Notes: generated by a model from the letters alone, not told the origin. A stretch of DNA of 64,000 nucleotides from an uncultured Rubripirellula sp. (GCA_938075415.1 CALJHC010000003.1:1-64000), one strand, 5' to 3'. Counted from the stretch's first letter, positions 20,150-29,911 are shown. Numbers and translations are program-made.

Positions 20150-21157
20150 TTGAAGTCACAATGCTTGATCAGCTTTGGCAGCAACCTCGGAAGTCGTGAT
20201 TGCCTCACCACGGAGGCTGCCAGAATCATTGCGCAATCACCGCTCGTTGATGATTTTTTCGCCAGCCGTCTCTACGAAACGCCGCCGATTGGAGGCCCGT
20301 CAGGACAAGAACCCTTCCTGAACGCGGTGGCGGCTTTCGAAACCTCAGGATCTGCGCGTGATATCTTGGCAATGCTCCAAGAAACGGAACAAAAACTTGG
20401 CCGTCAGCGAAAACGTCGCTGGGATGCGAGGTCAATTGATTTGGACGTGGTACTCCACGGTGAATTAATGGGTGGAGGCACGGGGCTGATTGTCCCACAT
20501 CCAAGGTACACCGCGCGGCAGTTTGTATTACAGCCAGCTTGTGACGTCGCTGCTAACTATCGAGATCCGCGTTTCGGCTGGACCCTTTCAGAACTCACCG
20601 AGCACCTCAGTCATGCCACACCCTCGATGGCCTTGGTTGGAGGCAGTGAGTCAATGAGGCTGGAATTGTGTGACCGATTGTCGCGGGACCATCAAATCCA
20701 GACAATTATCGAGCAATCGGACACATTGCCCTGCTCAGCCTCGCAGCAGACACCGCCACCGAGGGTCCATTTTGACGCAGATAGCCGCGAAGATCAGAAT
20801 AATCCGCAAGCCAACGAAAACATCGGCCGAAAAACCTTGAGTGGTCGCCCTTGGATCTCTGCATTCGTGCCGGAACTGCCAATTGCCGCCAAAGGTGCCC
20901 AAAACGGAGCGGAAAGAGTGAGCCAAGGGCAAAGCTATGGTGATGAGTTCCCTCGATTGATTGGTCGATTGCAGTCGACTTCGGTGGAGACTCGATGGCC
21001 AGCACCGCACCAAATGTGGCCATCTGGCTGGAACTGGCCTGAATATCGACTAGAAATTGATGATATGGACTGGGCTGTTTCGGAATTGGTGTCCGCGTTG
21101 GATTCGATGCAGTGCCCCGTCAAGCCGATCACATTGGATGGGAATTGGTGGGTTTAG
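20150..21157 (+). CDS. folK: HPPK (folate synthesis) with a long C-terminal extension
   Basis: 2-Amino-4-hydroxy-6-hydroxymethyldihydropteridine pyrophosphokinase moves pyrophosphate from ATP to the pterin in folate synthesis. The first ~160 residues carry the family signature: ISFGSNLGSR (8-17), FLNAVAAFET (about 61-70), KRRWDARSIDLDVVLHG (about 92-108, with the DxD metal ligands) and VPHPRYTARQFVLQPACDV (about 118-136). HPPK is normally about 160 residues; here about 175 extra residues follow, beginning ALVGGSESMRLELCDRLSRD. That opening looks slightly like a nucleotide-binding loop plus helix, but I cannot assign it. The start is TTG, since a stop lies four codons upstream and no ATG fits. 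The gene lies 174 bp upstream of actA. Confidence 0.88.
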   Translation: MKSQCLISFGSNLGSRDCLTTEAARIIAQSPLVDDFFASRLYETPPIGGPSGQEPFLNAVAAFETSGSARDILAMLQETEQKLGRQRKRRWDARSIDLDVVLHGELMGGGTGLIVPHPRYTARQFVLQPACDVAANYRDPRFGWTLSELTEHLSHATPSMALVGGSESMRLELCDRLSRDHQIQTIIEQSDTLPCSASQQTPPPRVHFDADSREDQNNPQANENIGRKTLSGRPWISAFVPELPIAAKGAQNGAERVSQGQSYGDEFPRLIGRLQSTSVETRWPAPHQMWPSGWNWPEYRLEIDDMDWAVSELVSALDSMQCPVKPITLDGNWWV

Positions 21158-21300
21158 GAGGAATCTCCTTCGTGTCTGATGCGACACAATGTCGCTCAAT
21201 TTGTTGCTGCCATTGCCAGCCTTGGTAGGCGACCATCATACTGTGAGTCCCGAGAGTTCGGGGCGCGATGAAACTCCTTGATACTAGCACGTCAACAATG

Positions 21301-21322
21301 GGCCTCGACCTAGTCGGAGGCC
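21301..21322 (+). promoter_or_regulatory. Hairpin enclosing the actA Shine-Dalgarno
   Basis: GGCCTCGAC (21301-21309) pairs with GTCGGAGGCC (21313-21322) across a 3-nt loop, with a single bulged G at 21316. The only good ribosome site before actA, GGAGG (21316-21320), lies in the 3' arm, 11 nt before the ATG at 21332. When folded, the site is hidden, so translation of the first gene of the respiratory cluster could be restrained. The pairing is seen; the regulation is inferred. Confidence 0.55.
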
Positions 21323-21331
21323 AAATAAATC

Positions 21332-22042
21332 ATGCAACGTTTTTTGTTTCCACGCTGGACAAATCCTCTCATTGGTCTGCTTCTGGTTGCGGGGGCCGCT
21401 GGAGCGGTTTTTGCCGGTGCAATCGGTGGTTTAATTACCGACCCTCAGACACTCAATGTCGGCTACCAGCCCGAACAACCGGTTCCATTTAGTCATGCGA
21501 TACACGCGGGACAGCTGAAAATGGACTGCCGTTATTGTCACAACACCGTTTTTGACGCCGCGCACGCGGCCGTCCCCCCCACGGCAACCTGTATTAACTG
21601 CCACAGCCCAGCGGACGAAGTTGGAATGTCGGCTCTCGCGGCAGTTCACGCCAGCAACCCCAAATTAAAGCCTATCCACGAGAGCTGGGAGGAGGGTCGC
21701 AGCGTTGGCTGGAAGCGGATCCATAACCTTCCTGAATTTGTGTACTTCAATCACGCCGCTCACGTCAATTCAGGCGTTAGTTGCAAGACTTGCCACGGCC
21801 GAATCGACCAGATGGAGGAAGTTTACCAAGCAAAGGAACTCTCCATGGCCTGGTGCATTGAGTGCCATCGCAACCCTGAGACTCACCTTCGACCGGTGGA
21901 TAAAGTCACCAAATTAGACTGGGAGCCAAAAGGCGAGGACGGGCAGGAACTTACAGAGGACCAGCGAGAGATTTACGGCGCGAAACTGAAGGACGACAAC
22001 CACATCAATCCTCAAATTCACTGTGCAGTCTGCCATCGCTAA
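21332..22042 (+). CDS. actA: Alternative complex III subunit A, pentahaem cytochrome c
   Basis: A 236-residue membrane-anchored periplasmic multihaem cytochrome. One hydrophobic helix (about residues 12-35) anchors it. Five CxxCH sites are present: CRYCH (~66), CINCH (~88), CKTCH (~151), CIECH (~175) and CAVCH (~231). Five haems is the number known for ActA of alternative complex III (ACIII), a quinol oxidase that replaces the bc1 complex. ActA passes electrons from the iron-sulfur subunit to the mono-haem ActE and onward. It is the first gene of the ACIII-caa3 cluster, followed 74 bp later by actB. A hairpin covers its ribosome site. Confidence 0.95.
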   Translation: MQRFLFPRWTNPLIGLLLVAGAAGAVFAGAIGGLITDPQTLNVGYQPEQPVPFSHAIHAGQLKMDCRYCHNTVFDAAHAAVPPTATCINCHSPADEVGMSALAAVHASNPKLKPIHESWEEGRSVGWKRIHNLPEFVYFNHAAHVNSGVSCKTCHGRIDQMEEVYQAKELSMAWCIECHRNPETHLRPVDKVTKLDWEPKGEDGQELTEDQREIYGAKLKDDNHINPQIHCAVCHR

Positions 22043-22116
22043 GTTCCAGTGATTCAACTCGCGTTCTTTTGTAATCATTTATCAATTCGACGACCTAACA
22101 CATCAATCTTTTCGAT

Positions 22117-25100
22117 ATGACCCCCAACGAATCGGCATCTTCGTCCACCGCGAAGCGTGGAAAGCCATCGTACTGGCGCAGCCTCTCGGAGTTACGCGGT
22201 AGCGAATCGTTCGAGCAGTACCTCGATCGAGAATTTCCGGTTGCGGCCTCGGAATTCCCCGAAGGCGTATCGCGTCGTCGCTGGATGCAGTTGATGGGTG
22301 CATCGCTCGCGTTCGCCGGTGTTTCGGGTTGCCGATACCCCGAGGAGACGATTGAACCGTTCGTCATCAGGCCGGAAGGGCGGGTTCCCGGAGAAAGTTA
22401 CCAACGCGCCACGAATTTCGAATTAGCCGGCCGCGTCTACAACCTTCTGATTTCCTGCGTTGATGGTCGACCACTCAAAATTGAGCCCAACACCGAGCAC
22501 CCGAGCGGTGTTGGCACCGACGCTTACGCACAAGCGTCGATTCTCGGTCTCTACGACCCAGATCGATTGCGGGATGAGGATGGTTTTCTTTTGAAAGCTG
22601 TCAGCGAAGAGAACCGGCGTTACGCCAGCGACTGGCCTGCGTTTGACGATTACCTCTCCAATCTCCTGGACTCCGCTGGGTCGGGTGAAGGTCTTGCGTT
22701 GCTTTTTGAGCCGACGCGATCACCATCGCTCGCGAGAATGTTGTCTGCGGTGAAAACGCGTTTCCCGAACGTGACGCTTTGTCGCTATGAAGGCGTCAAC
22801 GGTGAAGCGATGAGCCGCGCCACCGCTGAGGTCTTAGGCACTCCATCACGCCAGACGCTCGACTTGGCACAGGCTGAAGTCATCGTGACCCTGCAGGCAG
22901 ACATCCTCGGTAACGATGTCGGAATGCTCAAGAATGCTGCAGGATTTGCCGAACGTCGTGATCCCCTTTCCGAAAAGGGCATGAACCGTCTTTATGTGGT
23001 TGAGGGTGGATTCACCAACACCGGTGCCTCTGCTGACTCGCGACTAGCACTTCCACCGAGTCAGATGCCCGCATTTTTGGCAGAACTCGGTCGTCGTGTA
23101 GAACGACTTGCGAGCGGTTCTACGCACCAGCATGACGAAGAATCAGAAGCCTTCGACGAACTCTCCGCCGGCCAGAGACTTGAACGTTTCTTGGACGTGC
23201 TCGCTCATGATATCGCAGAAAAAGCGGACAAAACGGTCATAGTCGTCGGCGAACATCTTGGACCTGACGCAATCGCAGCTGGCATCCGAATGAACCAAAC
23301 GCTCGGTTCGCTCGGCTCGATTCAGAAGTTTTACGCTCGGGAAGATGCTGCGGTTCAAGGCACGCTTTCTCTCAGCCAGCTCACTGACAAAATGAGCGAT
23401 GGCGAGGTCAGCAGCTTGCTGATTCTCGACGGAAATCCAGTCGTCACTGCACCGGGCGAACTGGATTTTGCCGCAGCGTTGAGCAAGGTAGAAAACACAG
23501 TCTATGCGGGTCTTTATGACGACGAGACTGGATCGCTGTGTCGCTGGTCGGTCCCGGCCTCGCACCCGCTTGAATCGTGGGGCGACAGCGTCAACGACGA
23601 TGGATTTTACGGCGTTTGCCAACCACAGATCCTGCCCCTTCTCGGTGGCCGAAATGCAATCGAAATGCTCGCCATTGTTGCGGGGGAATCCGAAACCGAT
23701 ACACAATCAATTCTGCGAAGAACTGCTGACAGTATCGCGGAAGAATCTCTGAGTGATCGCCAGTGGCGTGAGTTGCTCCATGATGGCTATTCTTCTGACC
23801 TGAAGACGCCTGAGCTTCAGGCAGAACCGCAAGGCGAATCCCTGTCAATCAACGAAGGTCCCAACGGTTCTTCGGACGTGGACAAAGACAACACAGAAAT
23901 CCTGTTTGTCGCCTCAGATGGATTATTCGACGGCCGATTTGCCAATAACGGCTGGTTGCAGGAAATGCCTCAGTCCCTGACCAAGTTAAGCTGGGACAAC
24001 GCTGCGGTGATGAGTCCGCTCACTGCGGCAGCCTTGGAGATTGAGCACGGTCAGTATGTCGTTTTGACCGTCAACGAAAACAAGGTTGCACTTCCCGTTT
24101 ATGAGATGCCAGGGTGTGCCGCCGGTGTGATCACCGCATCACTGGGGTACGGACGGACGCGAGCTGGCATGGTCGGTGGGCATGAAATTGAGGGTGTTGA
24201 AATCATTGGCACCGATGTTTCTCCGGTACGCACCAGTGAAACCCTTGCTGTCGCTTACGGAGTGAAGGCTCGTCGCCGACTGGACCGCTATGAGCTTGCG
24301 ACCACCCAAGATCACTGGGCAATCGACGAAGGCGGTCGAGAGGAAACGGAAACAAGAAGTTTCACCCTCGTACGCGAGGGCAGCACTGAACTGCTGAAGC
24401 AGAACTCTGGTTTTGTTGATGACAAAGGTCCACACGTACCCCACGTGGGAGCGGATGGGTCACCTTGGACTGAGCCGATCAACGAAATCGAGGAGAAGAA
24501 CAAAGAGGAAGGAAACCAAGTCCCGCAGTGGGGCATGTCGATCGATCTATCAAAATGCACCGGATGCAGTGCCTGCGTCGTCGCTTGCCAAAGTGAAAAC
24601 AACGTGCCCATTGTCGGTCGCGAACAGGTCCTGAATAGTCGGGAAATGCACTGGCTACGAGTGGACCGTTATTTCCAAGGTGATGAAGAGAATGCTGAGA
24701 TTGTTCAGCAGCCTGTTGCCTGCATGCACTGCGAGACAGCACCGTGCGAACAGGTTTGTCCCGTTGCAGCAACGGTTCACACTGACGAGGGTATCAATGC
24801 AATGGCCTATAACCGGTGCATCGGCACTCGGTACTGTGCCAACAACTGCCCCTTCAAGGTGCGACGGTTTAATTACTTCAATTACAACGAAGACATCGGA
24901 ACCGGATACGGCTGGAACGCATTCCCAGGCAACATCGAAAGTGCCAACCGAAAGCTTCAAGCCTTGGTCATGAACCCAGAAGTCACCGTACGTGGTCGTG
25001 GTGTCATGGAAAAGTGCACCTACTGCGTTCAGCGAGTTGAATCGGCGAAAATCACCGCTCGGAAGGAGGGAGGACGCCCCATCAAGGATGGCGATGTTGT

Positions 25101-25455
25101 CACCGCCTGCCAATCGGCTTGCCCGACCAAAGCAATTGAGTTTGGAAACATCGCGGACCCAAGTTCGCTCGTTGCCAAAAGTCACAAAATGCCGCACAGC
25201 TACGGGATGCTTTCACAACTCAACGTCAAACCGAGAACCGAATACTTGGCGAGGATTCGAAATACACCAAGCCAACTGATGACGCTGAAACAGCGGGAAG
25301 ACCTCGCCAACCTGCATGGTCATGGTGGCCATGAGAATCACGGTGGCCATGAGAATCACGGTGGTCATGACGATCATGACGATGCTCACGCCCCAGAGCA
25401 TCAAGAACATGCTCAAGAAGAGACGCACGAAGAAGCGAAAGCTGCAACTGAATAA
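22117..25455 (+). CDS. actB: Alternative complex III subunit B, molybdopterin-like/iron-sulfur protein
   Basis: A 1112-residue protein, a fusion of a molybdopterin-oxidoreductase-like half (about 70-760; in known ActB no cofactor is bound) and an iron-sulfur half (about 800-1040). A Tat signal is seen (SRRRWMQLM, 52-60, then a hydrophobic run ending in Cys72). The cysteine groups are CTGCSACVVAC (~815), CMHCETAPCEQVC (~868), CIGTRYCANNCP (~900) and CTYC...CQSACP (~967-1005), enough for four clusters as in ActB. Electrons reach ActA from here. The C-terminus carries an unusual His/Asp/Glu-rich tail encoded by an 18-bp repeat (25324-25377). The start is the ATG 74 bp after actA. Confidence 0.94.
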   Translation: MTPNESASSSTAKRGKPSYWRSLSELRGSESFEQYLDREFPVAASEFPEGVSRRRWMQLMGASLAFAGVSGCRYPEETIEPFVIRPEGRVPGESYQRATNFELAGRVYNLLISCVDGRPLKIEPNTEHPSGVGTDAYAQASILGLYDPDRLRDEDGFLLKAVSEENRRYASDWPAFDDYLSNLLDSAGSGEGLALLFEPTRSPSLARMLSAVKTRFPNVTLCRYEGVNGEAMSRATAEVLGTPSRQTLDLAQAEVIVTLQADILGNDVGMLKNAAGFAERRDPLSEKGMNRLYVVEGGFTNTGASADSRLALPPSQMPAFLAELGRRVERLASGSTHQHDEESEAFDELSAGQRLERFLDVLAHDIAEKADKTVIVVGEHLGPDAIAAGIRMNQTLGSLGSIQKFYAREDAAVQGTLSLSQLTDKMSDGEVSSLLILDGNPVVTAPGELDFAAALSKVENTVYAGLYDDETGSLCRWSVPASHPLESWGDSVNDDGFYGVCQPQILPLLGGRNAIEMLAIVAGESETDTQSILRRTADSIAEESLSDRQWRELLHDGYSSDLKTPELQAEPQGESLSINEGPNGSSDVDKDNTEILFVASDGLFDGRFANNGWLQEMPQSLTKLSWDNAAVMSPLTAAALEIEHGQYVVLTVNENKVALPVYEMPGCAAGVITASLGYGRTRAGMVGGHEIEGVEIIGTDVSPVRTSETLAVAYGVKARRRLDRYELATTQDHWAIDEGGREETETRSFTLVREGSTELLKQNSGFVDDKGPHVPHVGADGSPWTEPINEIEEKNKEEGNQVPQWGMSIDLSKCTGCSACVVACQSENNVPIVGREQVLNSREMHWLRVDRYFQGDEENAEIVQQPVACMHCETAPCEQVCPVAATVHTDEGINAMAYNRCIGTRYCANNCPFKVRRFNYFNYNEDIGTGYGWNAFPGNIESANRKLQALVMNPEVTVRGRGVMEKCTYCVQRVESAKITARKEGGRPIKDGDVVTACQSACPTKAIEFGNIADPSSLVAKSHKMPHSYGMLSQLNVKPRTEYLARIRNTPSQLMTLKQREDLANLHGHGGHENHGGHENHGGHDDHDDAHAPEHQEHAQEETHEEAKAATE
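25324..25377. repeat. 18-bp tandem repeat encoding a His-rich tail in ActB
   Basis: GGTGGCCATGAGAATCAC occurs at 25324-25341 and 25342-25359, with a diverged third copy at 25360-25377. It keeps frame and codes for Gly-Gly-His-Glu-Asn-His units near the ActB C-terminus. Confidence 0.9.
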
Positions 25456-25523
25456 GATTGCCTGCAGGCCAGCCAATCAAGTTAACCATTACCTGTTCAC
25501 TGCCAACTGATCACTGAATCCCT

Positions 25524-26930
25524 ATGTCACTTGCCATTCCCAACGGACTGGACAACTCCTCCGAAAAACCCGGCGAACGCGCGCCGTTGGTTCTGGGGGA
25601 TACAACCTACCACGACATCACCGAATCGGTTTGCAAGGTCGCCGAACGTAAACCGAGCACCAGTTGGGTGATCGGTTTTCTGATCTCCTTTGCACTGCTG
25701 CAGTGGTTGACCGTTTGCATCCTCTATCTCATCTACACGGGAGTTGGAGTCTGGGGTAACCGGTCACCCATTTTCTGGGGTTGGCCGATTGTCAACTTTG
25801 TTTTCTGGGTCGGTATCGGTCACGCTGGGACTCTGATCAGTGCGATCCTGTTCCTGTTTCGTCAGGAATGGAGAACAAGTATCAACCGCGCGGCGGAAGC
25901 GATGACGATTTTTGCGGTCGCCTGTGCTGGAACATTCCCGGGAATTCACGTGGGACGAGCGTGGCTGGCGTTTTGGCTTGCTCCCTACCCGAGTTTAAAC
26001 CTTTGGATGTGGCCCCAATTTCGCAGTCCGCTGCTGTGGGATGTTTTTGCGGTCAGCACGTACGGCACGGTCTCGCTTCTGTTTTGGTACATGGGAATGG
26101 TCCCCGACCTTGCTACCTTCCGTGATCGTTCGACGAACAAGTTTCGACGATTCGCTTACGGGGTTCTCTCGCTGGGCTGGTCAGGTTCGTCGCGTCATTG
26201 GATGCGATACGAAAAGGCCTACGCTTTGCTCGCGGCCTTTGCGGCGCCACTTGTCCTTTCGGTTCATACGATTGTTTCGTTTGACTTTGCGGTCTCTCAG
26301 GTTCCTGGTTGGCACACCACAATTTTCCCGCCGTATTTTGTCGCGGGGGCGATCTTCAGTGGTTTTGCGATGGTGCTAACCCTGATGATCCCGGCGAGAA
26401 AAATGCTTGGGCTGGAGCAACTGATCACCATCAGGCACTTGGACAACATGTGCAAAATCATTCTGGCAACCGGTTCGATTGTTGGACTCGCGTACGGCAC
26501 CGAGTTTTTCATCGCCTGGTATGGTCAGGTTCAGGAAGAGCAATTTGCATTTCTCAACAGAGCCTTCGGCCCGTACTGGTGGGCCTACTGGACCATGGTG
26601 ACCTGTAACGTCATTAGTCCACAACTATTCTGGTTCAAAAAATTCAGAACCACACCATGGATCATCGTGATCATTTCGATCTTCGTGAACATTGGTATGT
26701 GGTTTGAGAGATTCGTCATCGTGGTGACAAGTCTTTCCCGCGACTACCTGCCAAGTGCTTGGGCGTACTTCACCCCAACCTGGGTCGACTGGTCAATGTT
26801 GATCGGATCATTTGGTTTGTTCTTTACCTTGTTCTTGCTGTTTTGCCGGCTGATGCCGGTGATCAACATGGCAGAGACCAAAGCAACGTTGGCGAAGCAA
26901 CATCACATGTCTCACGCCGACAAACATTAA
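25524..26930 (+). CDS. actC: Alternative complex III subunit C, NrfD-like membrane quinol protein
   Basis: A 468-residue integral membrane protein of the NrfD/PsrC family with about ten predicted helices, for example [15 protein letters not shown] (~50) and [17 protein letters not shown] (~88). In ACIII, ActC is one of two quinol-interacting membrane subunits. Charged and His residues in [11 protein letters not shown] and [12 protein letters not shown] fit the family. The C-terminus is His-rich and short. Its gene lies 68 bp after actB and is followed by a strong hairpin and then actDE. Confidence 0.94.
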   Translation: MSLAIPNGLDNSSEKPGERAPLVLGDTTYHDITESVCKVAERKPSTSWVIGFLISFALLQWLTVCILYLIYTGVGVWGNRSPIFWGWPIVNFVFWVGIGHAGTLISAILFLFRQEWRTSINRAAEAMTIFAVACAGTFPGIHVGRAWLAFWLAPYPSLNLWMWPQFRSPLLWDVFAVSTYGTVSLLFWYMGMVPDLATFRDRSTNKFRRFAYGVLSLGWSGSSRHWMRYEKAYALLAAFAAPLVLSVHTIVSFDFAVSQVPGWHTTIFPPYFVAGAIFSGFAMVLTLMIPARKMLGLEQLITIRHLDNMCKIILATGSIVGLAYGTEFFIAWYGQVQEEQFAFLNRAFGPYWWAYWTMVTCNVISPQLFWFKKFRTTPWIIVIISIFVNIGMWFERFVIVVTSLSRDYLPSAWAYFTPTWVDWSMLIGSFGLFFTLFLLFCRLMPVINMAETKATLAKQHHMSHADKH

Positions 26931-26946
26931 ATTTACCGAAAGTGTT

Positions 26947-26974
26947 CAGCGATTGGTTCACCAACCAATCGCTG
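26947..26974 (+). other. 12-bp perfect hairpin between actC and actDE
   Basis: CAGCGATTGGTT (26947-26958) and AACCAATCGCTG (26963-26974) pair perfectly over a CACC loop, 17 nt after the actC stop. No T-run follows (GTTAAA), so it is more likely an mRNA-stabilising or processing element inside the operon than a full terminator. Confidence 0.7.
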
Positions 26975-27029
26975 GTTAAACCCATCAGTCATCACCAACT
27001 GTCGCCTTGACTCAACAAGCTGCGAATTG

Positions 27030-28484
27030 ATGTCAGAAAATAACGAAAAGAAAATTCACGGAATTTCCGCCGAATACGAATCTGTTGATTCGTTGCTCAA
27101 TGCATGTCGGCGAGTTCGTGATGCCGGCTATAAAAAAACCGACGCCTACACGCCATTTCCTGTCCATGGAATCGACAAGGCGTTGGGGATCCAACCCACC
27201 ATCTTGCCTTGGATTGTTTTGGGCTGTGGGTTGACCGGAACCGTCATCGCATTGGTGATGCAAATCTGGATGAACACCTACGATTACCCCTACATCATCT
27301 CGGGCAAACCTTATCTTTCGCTTCCGGCTTTCATGCCGATCGCGTTTGAACTGACCGTGTTGTTTGCCTCGTTCGGTGCATTTTTCGGCATGTGGGCACT
27401 CAATGGCCTACCACGCTTCAGCAACCCACTGTTCACGGATCCGCGATTCGACAGGGTGACAGACGATCGGTTTTTCCTGTACGTCGACGCTTCGGATGAC
27501 CTTTACGATTCCGCGGCTGTCACGGAGCTTTTCAAACAAACCGGTGGCGAGCACATCAACACAGTTCTTGAGGATGATTCCCCGGACAAGATTCCGAAGC
27601 CAATTTTCATGATGTGGGGCTTGGTGATCGCAACCTCTGTCGTCCCACTGTTGATCATTTTAAAGATGCGGGTAACCAACAGCGACTTGCCACGGTTTCA
27701 CATTTTCTTCGATATGGATTTCTCACCTTCCAAGGACGCACAACAAGGCTCCACTCTCTTCGCCGATGGTCGGGCAATGCGAACGGATGTTCCCGGAACG
27801 ATTGCCAGAGGCGAGTCGGGATATGATCTCGATTTCATGACGGGTGTTCAAATGGACAAACTCTCGGCTGTGGATAAGCCTGGCGCGGAACGTTTGGTTC
27901 GCTTGACGCTCGGCCCAATCGGCCCCCAGGATGAGGGCCCCGCCGATTCCGCTGAAGAAGAAGTTGGTGAGGACGACGCACCGAAAGCACCAGGTGTGAT
28001 GGAGACGATACCTTGGCTGACCGCCAACCCGCTGGGAAACAGCCGGGAAGTCTTAGAACGCGGCCAAAAGTATTTTGGGATTTACTGCTCGGTATGTCAC
28101 GGATTGAACGGCGGTGGAAATGGCCTGGTAAACCGAAGAGCCATCAAAATCCTACCCACGCAGAAAACTCAAAACTGGATCCCTCCATCCTCACTGCATC
28201 AAGAAAGTCTTTACGCTGAAAACTACGCCGAAGGTAAACTCTTTAGCACGATCAGCAATGGTATTCGAAAAATGCCCGGGTACGCAGGACAGATCAAGAC
28301 CAAAGACCGATGGGCAATCGTCGCCTATGTGCGTGCCTTACAACAAAGTCGAAACGCCACCTTGGACTCGGTTCCGAGTGATCGACAAGAAGAGATCATC
28401 GAACGACAGAATCAAGTCCAACAAGAACTCCAAGAGCAAGCCGAAGCTGAAAAGGCCGCGGCAGAGGAAGCTGCTGAAAACTGA
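27030..28484 (+). CDS. actDE: Fused alternative complex III subunits D and E (DUF3341 + cytochrome c)
   Basis: A 484-residue protein. Residues 1-175 form a DUF3341 (ActD) domain with two helices (about 70-90 and 105-130), containing GISAEYESVDSLLNACRRVRDAGY. A further helix at about 195-212 starts the ActE part. CSVCHGLNGGGNG near residue 352 gives one haem c, and GIRKMPGYAG near 412 supplies the methionine ligand. In Rhodothermus and Flavobacterium, ActD and ActE are separate proteins; here they are one chain. The tail is an acidic Glu/Gln/Ala-rich helix. I choose the ATG at 27030; a TTG just before it is possible. It lies in the order expected for ACIII, between actC and actF. Confidence 0.9.
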   Translation: MSENNEKKIHGISAEYESVDSLLNACRRVRDAGYKKTDAYTPFPVHGIDKALGIQPTILPWIVLGCGLTGTVIALVMQIWMNTYDYPYIISGKPYLSLPAFMPIAFELTVLFASFGAFFGMWALNGLPRFSNPLFTDPRFDRVTDDRFFLYVDASDDLYDSAAVTELFKQTGGEHINTVLEDDSPDKIPKPIFMMWGLVIATSVVPLLIILKMRVTNSDLPRFHIFFDMDFSPSKDAQQGSTLFADGRAMRTDVPGTIARGESGYDLDFMTGVQMDKLSAVDKPGAERLVRLTLGPIGPQDEGPADSAEEEVGEDDAPKAPGVMETIPWLTANPLGNSREVLERGQKYFGIYCSVCHGLNGGGNGLVNRRAIKILPTQKTQNWIPPSSLHQESLYAENYAEGKLFSTISNGIRKMPGYAGQIKTKDRWAIVAYVRALQQSRNATLDSVPSDRQEEIIERQNQVQQELQEQAEAEKAAAEEAAEN

Positions 28485-28522
28485 AGCCTGAAAAGAACGC
28501 CATACATCAATTGGCTTGATGC

Positions 28523-29845
28523 ATGGCGAAGATGAATGACAAAGAAGCAAACCATACAGTTATCGCCGAAATCCTGATACCGATGTCAGAACACGACACC
28601 CCGCAAGTCAAATCAGCCGACGACCCGGCTTTCCAACTGCCCGCCACCCTCGGGTCGCTGAGCCTACCGTTATGTATCGGTGGGCTTGTTGCCTTGCTCG
28701 CTGGTTGGGGCATTGCCAACAGCATCCATGCGAGATTTGGCATGTCGGTCTATCTGACCTCATTCATGTACTGTATTTCCATCGCACTTGGATGCCTATT
28801 CTTCGTGATTCTGCAGCATCTCTGCCGTGCGGGCTGGAGTGTTGTGGTAAGACGAATTGCAGAGACATTGATGTTGATGGTGATCCCTTTGGGAATCCTA
28901 TTCCTACCGATCTTAGGCACCCTGTTCGCAGGGGAAGGAATTTTGTACCGGTGGGATGATCCCAACCACGCCTTGGAAAATCACCTTCCTATCATCGCTT
29001 GGGCAGAGAAGACTCGTTGGTTGAATTCCAGCTGGTTTACCATTCGGGCGATAATCTATTTTGCAATTTGGTCGGCTCTGGCTCTCTTCTATTATCGAGG
29101 CAGCACCGGACAGGATGCGACCGGAGACAAGGCCATTACTGATCGACTTCAATACTGGAGTGGGCCGGCAATCATGATGTTTTGCGGTGCAACCTCTTTC
29201 GCCGCCTTCGATTGGGTCATGAGCTTGGCTCCGATGTGGTTCTCCACCATGTTCGGTGTCTATGTTTTTGCCGGCAGTATTTTATCAGCACACTGCATTA
29301 TCTCTGTCTCCGTCTACCTACTGCAGAAGTGCGGTTCAATTCGTGAAGAAGTCACCGTTGAGCACTACCATGATCTTGGAAAATACATGTTCGGATTTGT
29401 ATTTTTCTGGACCTACATCGCTTTCAGTCAGTACCTGCTGATTTGGTACGGAAACATCCCTGAGGAAACGGAATGGTTCTATCATCGCCAACTTGACTCC
29501 TGGGGAACCATTTCGATCGTCCTGATCCTGTTCCATTGGATGCTGCCGTTTGCCGGTTTGATGAGCCGGCATGTGCGCCGAAACCCGAAATTAATTTTCT
29601 CGTGGGCAATCTATCTGCTGCTGCTTCATTTCGTGGACATCTATTGGATGATCATGCCCGAATCAGCTGCCAACGGAGCGGAAGCCTCTCCGGAGGGGGT
29701 CAAGGGTGTCTTGGCGAGCATCTTGAGCGTCACTGGCATGTTTGCCTTCATGATTGGCGTGACATTGAGCATCGCGAAGCGAAACCGAATCATCGCTTTC
29801 CAAGACCCGCGAATTCGGGAATCGATCGCTTTTGAGAACATTTAA
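28523..29845 (+). CDS. actF: Alternative complex III subunit F, membrane protein
   Basis: A 440-residue polytopic membrane protein of the NrfD-like type, the second quinol-site subunit of ACIII. About ten helices are visible, for example LSLPLCIGGLVALLAGWGI (~44-62), LMLMVIPLGILFLPILGTLF (~116-135) and IVLILFHWMLPFAGLM (~335). MSLAPMWFSTMFGVYVFAG (~234) and KYMFGFVFFWTYIAFSQYLLIWYGN (split, ~290) match the family. Two starts are possible: the ATG at 28523 and the ATG at 28583, the latter giving a shorter tail before the first helix. The gene lies 38 bp after actDE. Confidence 0.93.
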   Translation: MAKMNDKEANHTVIAEILIPMSEHDTPQVKSADDPAFQLPATLGSLSLPLCIGGLVALLAGWGIANSIHARFGMSVYLTSFMYCISIALGCLFFVILQHLCRAGWSVVVRRIAETLMLMVIPLGILFLPILGTLFAGEGILYRWDDPNHALENHLPIIAWAEKTRWLNSSWFTIRAIIYFAIWSALALFYYRGSTGQDATGDKAITDRLQYWSGPAIMMFCGATSFAAFDWVMSLAPMWFSTMFGVYVFAGSILSAHCIISVSVYLLQKCGSIREEVTVEHYHDLGKYMFGFVFFWTYIAFSQYLLIWYGNIPEETEWFYHRQLDSWGTISIVLILFHWMLPFAGLMSRHVRRNPKLIFSWAIYLLLLHFVDIYWMIMPESAANGAEASPEGVKGVLASILSVTGMFAFMIGVTLSIAKRNRIIAFQDPRIRESIAFENI

Positions 29846-29911
29846 AGCCGGATTTTTCCGCAACGTGAACTAACAAACCACCACTTAGAAACCTCCCTCT
29901 GAAACTTTGAC

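Noticed and set aside
21268-21492. 74-codon frame overlapping actA
   Set aside because: Other frame of actA and its leader hairpin.
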